DNA from: Verrucomicrobiales bacterium
Lineage (GTDB): Bacteria; Verrucomicrobiota; Verrucomicrobiia; Limisphaerales; JAFMIX01
NCBI GenBank assembly: GCA_017853785.1
Contig: JAFMIX010000071.1
Location: 1 to 8,980, forward strand
Direction: 5' to 3'
Length of the DNA stretch: 8,980 nt
In this document: positions 6,153 through 8,980 of the stretch, one piece after another
Layout of the letters: the number at the start of each line of letters is the position of its first letter
Numbering within the stretch: the stretch's first letter is position 1
Notes under the pieces: model-generated
Database searches by the model: none
What the model saw: only the letters and a program-made list of their open reading frames with translations
What the model was told of the DNA's origin: nothing
Program-made: the position numbers and the translations under genes

Positions 6153-7562
6153 ATGCCCGCACCCATCCTCACCGTCAGTCAGATGCGCGCTTGGGAATCC
6201 GCCGCGTGGGCGGCGGGTCGCACCCAGGCCGAAGTCATCCGCCGCGTCGGCGAAATCCTCGCGGCCAAAATCCTCACGCTCACCCGCCCCGGCGATTTCG
6301 TGCTGCTCCTCGCCGGCAAAGGCAACAACGGCAGCGACACCCGCGCCGCCCAGCCGCTATTGCGCGACCGCCGCGTCGAATTGCTGGACGTGATCGAGCC
6401 GTTGACCACCCTGCCCCAGCTCGATGCCCTCCTTGCCCGCCGCCCTGCGCTCGTTGTGGATGGCCTTTTCGGCATCGGCCTCGACCGCCCGCTCGCCGGC
6501 GACTGGGTCGATTTCGTGCAGCACCTCAACGCCGCGCGCCGGCGGGTGCTGGCCGTAGACATACCCTCCGGCTTGAACGCCGACACGGGCGAAATTTCCG
6601 GCGAAGCCGTCCGCGCCACCGTCACACTCACGCTCGGCGCGCCGAAGCAAGGTTTGCTCGCGCCCGCCGCGCTGCCGTTCGTGGGGCGGCTGGAAGTCGC
6701 AGCAGACATCGACCTCGGACCATGCCCGCACCAAAGCAACTTGCAGTGGATTTTGCCCGAAGACTTCGCCGAATTTCCGCCGGCCCGCGAAATCGCTGCG
6801 CACAAAGGCGACTTCGGCCACCTCGCCATCATCGCCGGCAGCCTAGGGTTTCACGGCGCGGCGGTGTTGGCCGCACACGGAGCGCAACGCGCCCAGGCCG
6901 GACTCGTCACCGTGCTGCCGCAGGAAAGTGTTTTTCATCCCGTCGCGGCTCAATTGCAGGCCGCGATGGTCGCGCCGTGGAAAACCGGCGTGCGGTTGCC
7001 GGAAAAAACCAGCGCCGTGCTCTTCGGCCCGGGGCTGGTGTCGCCACAGTTGCCGGTGGATTTGAAGACGTACCTTCGCCAGATCTGGACGCATTCTCCC
7101 CTGCCCGTCGTCGTGGACGCCACCGCACTGGACTGGCTGCCGCTGTATCCGCTCGCGCCGCATTTTGTGCGCGTACTCACCCCGCACCCCGGCGAAGCGG
7201 CGCGGCTGCTGAAGACAACCGCGGAAAAAGTGCAGGCCGACCGCCCCGCCGCGCTATGCGAACTTTCCCGCCAGTTCGGCAATTGCTGGGTGGTGCTCAA
7301 GGGCCACCAAACGCTCATCGGTCGCAGCACCGGCACCCTGCTGATCAACTGCTCCGGCAATCCGTACCTTGCCCAAGGCGGCAGCGGCGATCTGCTCGCC
7401 GGCCTGCTCGGCGGGCTCGTCGCCCAACCAGCGTTGCAGGGCGACCTGCTTCGCACCTTGGCTTATGGCGTGTGGCTGCACGGCGCGGCAGCGAATCGCC
7501 TCACGCACGAACGGAAACATTGGACCGTCGAAGACTTGGCGGAAGAAATCGGCAACGGGTAA
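6153..7562 (+). CDS. nnr: Bifunctional NAD(P)H-hydrate epimerase / ADP-dependent NAD(P)H-hydrate dehydratase
   Basis: Repairs damaged NADH and NADPH hydrates: the N-terminal half interconverts R and S epimers and the C-terminal half dehydrates the S form using ADP. The 469-residue product has both domains. N-half (YjeF_N, about 1-205): GKGNNGSD (55-62), VDGLFGIGLDRPL (102-114), VDIPSGLNADTGE (135-147) and APKQGLL (163-169). C-half (carbohydrate-kinase-like, about 215-465): HKGDFGHLAIIAGS (217-230), FGPGL (291-295), VVDATALDWL (320-329), TPHPGEAARLL (343-353), LKGHQTLI (382-389) and QGGSGDLLAG (408-417) with the catalytic-type Asp413. Two departures from common motifs: GNNGSDT where GNNGGDG is usual, and GPGLV where GPGLG is usual. 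It is slightly shorter than E. coli Nnr. The start lies 4 bp after the rhomboid stop. No Shine-Dalgarno. Confidence 0.93.
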   Translation: MPAPILTVSQMRAWESAAWAAGRTQAEVIRRVGEILAAKILTLTRPGDFVLLLAGKGNNGSDTRAAQPLLRDRRVELLDVIEPLTTLPQLDALLARRPALVVDGLFGIGLDRPLAGDWVDFVQHLNAARRRVLAVDIPSGLNADTGEISGEAVRATVTLTLGAPKQGLLAPAALPFVGRLEVAADIDLGPCPHQSNLQWILPEDFAEFPPAREIAAHKGDFGHLAIIAGSLGFHGAAVLAAHGAQRAQAGLVTVLPQESVFHPVAAQLQAAMVAPWKTGVRLPEKTSAVLFGPGLVSPQLPVDLKTYLRQIWTHSPLPVVVDATALDWLPLYPLAPHFVRVLTPHPGEAARLLKTTAEKVQADRPAALCELSRQFGNCWVVLKGHQTLIGRSTGTLLINCSGNPYLAQGGSGDLLAGLLGGLVAQPALQGDLLRTLAYGVWLHGAAANRLTHERKHWTVEDLAEEIGNG

Positions 7563-7564
7563 AC

Positions 7565-8416
7565 TCAAGCGCACTCGGCGGCCACCAACGCCGCGTAAGC
7601 CAACCGCAATTTTTCGACCTCCGGCGAAGCCTGCAAGCGCATTCCGTCGAGCGCAGCCACCGCCACCACGCCCAGCGAACTCAACGAAACAACCACTCCT
7701 TCCGCAACGCGCAGTTGCGCGGGGAGTGCGTGCGTTTCCCTGACCGGCAAGCCGAGCTTCTGGCTAATCTCAAAAACCACGGCGCGCGTGACTCCGGGAA
7801 GAATTCCTGCCGTCAACGGCGGCGTGCAGACCACCCCACGTTCGATCCAGAACAGGTTTCCCGTCGCCGCTTCAGCGACGTGGCCATCCGTGTCCAAAAG
7901 CAGCGCTTCGTCGGCGTTGGCCGCATCCGCCTCGGCGCGGGCGAGGACTTGCGCGAGCTTGTTCGCCGTCTTGAATCGCGCCAACGGATCGCCCGCCGGC
8001 AGCCGCAACGAGGAGGTGACAAGTTTCCAACCCGGCACGACGGAAGCCGGCGCTCCAGGCGCGGGATGCAGCGTCATCACAAGGGTGGGCGACGCCGCGC
8101 CTTTGGGCGAATAGCCCCGTGGGCCGACGCCGCGCGACAGCGTGAGCCGCAGCAGTGAATCGGGCAGCGCGTTCTTCGCGATGAGTTCGGCGGCGAACTC
8201 GCGCAGCGCGGCGGGCGCAAACGGCAGTTTGATTTTCAAAAAGTCCGCGCCGCGTTGCAATCGCTCGAGGTGTTGCGCCCAGCGGAATGGCCGACCGTTC
8301 GCTACGCGCAACGTCTCGAACAAGCCGTCGCCGTAGAGAAAGCCACGGTCGAAGACGGATACGACCGCGCGGTCTTCGGGAACAAGTTGGCCGTTGAGGT
8401 GGATGAACATGGTCAT
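7565..8416 (-). CDS. pabC: Aminodeoxychorismate lyase (class IV PLP aminotransferase fold)
   Basis: Expected reaction: 4-amino-4-deoxychorismate to p-aminobenzoate and pyruvate, feeding folate synthesis. The 283-residue product is a fold-type IV PLP enzyme: FDRGFLYGDGLFETLRV (22-38), RFKTANKLAQVLAR (147-160) with Lys149 as the likely PLP lysine (pattern K-x-x-N-x-L-x-Q-V-L as in PabC), DTDGHVAEAATGNLFW (175-190) with Glu182, and TPPLTAGILPGVTR (198-211). The fold alone would also fit a branched-chain or D-amino acid aminotransferase; the ATGA overlap with pabB decides for PabC, though dual function is possible. The ATG at 8416 overlaps the pabB stop; an alternative ATG lies two codons in. It converges on nnr with 2 bp between the stops. 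Confidence 0.88.
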   Translation of the reverse strand: MTMFIHLNGQLVPEDRAVVSVFDRGFLYGDGLFETLRVANGRPFRWAQHLERLQRGADFLKIKLPFAPAALREFAAELIAKNALPDSLLRLTLSRGVGPRGYSPKGAASPTLVMTLHPAPGAPASVVPGWKLVTSSLRLPAGDPLARFKTANKLAQVLARAEADAANADEALLLDTDGHVAEAATGNLFWIERGVVCTPPLTAGILPGVTRAVVFEISQKLGLPVRETHALPAQLRVAEGVVVSLSSLGVVAVAALDGMRLQASPEVEKLRLAYAALVAAECA

Positions 8417-8980
8417 TGCATGCAGATTGCGCGGATGGTCACAGATTGATTTTCCAATCGCAGCGCAGCGAGGAAACCGGCGGCCTTGGCGAGGGTCTCG
8501 TCGTATTCCGCTTCCGGCACGGAGTCGGCCACGATGCCCGCGCCGACATGGAAGTGGGCGAGGTCTTCTTTGCAGACGGCGGCGCGAATGAGGATGCTCA
8601 ACTGGCTCTCGCGATTGAAACCGAGGTAGCCAAGCGCTCCGGTGTAGGGGCCACGCGTGATGGGCTCGAGTTCGTCAATGATCTCCATGGCGCGGATTTT
8701 CGGCGCGCCGGTGATGCTGCCCCCGGGGAAACAGGAGGCGAACGCGGCGAAGTGCGTGACCTCATTCCGCAGCCGGCCTTCCACGGTGGAGACGAGGTGC
8801 TGCACTTGCGCAAACTTTTCCAGCTTGGCCAGCTCGGGGACCTGCACGCTGCCGTATTCGCAGACTTTGCCAAGATCGTTGCGGAGGAGGTCGGTGATCA
8901 TCACGAGCTCGGCGAGTTCCTTGGGGCTGGTCTGCAACTCGTGGGCGAGTTGGAGATCGCGCGTCGCCTCCGCGGCGCTC
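8413..8980 (-). CDS. pabB: Aminodeoxychorismate synthase component I, C-terminal part (cut by window edge)
   Basis: Open from the right edge, 188 residues to the stop. This is the C-terminal part of a chorismate-binding enzyme: SPKELAELVMITDLLRNDLG (18-37 of the fragment), VQHLVSTVEGRLR, CFPGGSITGAPKIRAMEIID, RGPYTGALGYLGF and GAGIVADSVPEAEYDET, which form the chorismate and Mg2+ site in this family. SITGAPK is the PabB-type variant; anthranilate synthase TrpE more often has T-L-S-G-A-P-K. With pabC directly behind it, PabB, which aminates chorismate using ammonia from a PabA glutaminase, is the best call. The N-terminal part and any PabA are outside the window. An internal TTG at 8937 is not a real start, because conserved family sequence runs through it to the edge. 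Confidence 0.92.
   Translation of the reverse strand, partial: SAAEATRDLQLAHELQTSPKELAELVMITDLLRNDLGKVCEYGSVQVPELAKLEKFAQVQHLVSTVEGRLRNEVTHFAAFASCFPGGSITGAPKIRAMEIIDELEPITRGPYTGALGYLGFNRESQLSILIRAAVCKEDLAHFHVGAGIVADSVPEAEYDETLAKAAGFLAALRLENQSVTIRAICMQ

Noticed and set aside
7576..7614. CGGCG/CGCCG hairpin with a distant T5 run just past the nnr stop
   Set aside because: The T-run is more than 15 bases from the stem and the whole lies in the pabC coding region, so it is not a credible intrinsic terminator.

Overview
This is a GC-rich, densely packed chromosomal window from a Gram-negative-type bacterium, carrying mostly housekeeping and cofactor genes. I infer Verrucomicrobiota (Pedosphaera/Limisphaerales-like). 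The reasons are an interspersed 'CACGGAT'-type inverted repeat that I recall as common in such genomes, the general absence of Shine-Dalgarno motifs, and the look of the proteins. No taxonomic search was possible. I see no phage, IS, CRISPR or RNA gene, and nothing that amounts to a clearly new biological system.

Layout. Positions 1-720 (minus) hold a DUF485 small membrane protein followed, with an ATGA overlap, by the N-terminal third of a sodium:solute (ActP-like) symporter that runs off the left edge. Positions 721-1143 are mostly non-coding, with a candidate sigma70-type promoter and an AT-rich 14-bp perfect palindrome upstream of the DUF485 gene. Positions 1144-3839 (minus) carry a cofactor operon nadC-birA-coaX (NAD, biotin ligation/regulation, CoA). 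birA and coaX overlap by ATGA, while nadC and birA are separated by 99 bp that is almost entirely a 32-nt-armed imperfect inverted repeat.

Positions 3952-7562 (plus) start with a membrane-anchored gene of unknown function that is broken by an amber codon and a +1 frameshift in a T6 run. lemA follows 2 bp later, then a GlpG-type rhomboid protease and, 4 bp behind it, a bifunctional NAD(P)HX epimerase/dehydratase (nnr). Positions 7565-8980 (minus) carry the folate genes pabB (C-terminal part, cut by the right edge) and pabC, again overlapping by ATGA. pabC converges on nnr with only 2 bp between stop codons.

Together the window supports NAD synthesis and repair (nadC, nnr), CoA synthesis (coaX), biotinylation (birA), p-aminobenzoate/folate synthesis (pabB-pabC), monocarboxylate uptake (DUF485 + symporter) and a membrane module (unknown gene, LemA, rhomboid). 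The points most worth a second look are the doubly interrupted gene beside lemA, the inverted repeat between nadC and birA, and the palindrome upstream of the transporter operon.
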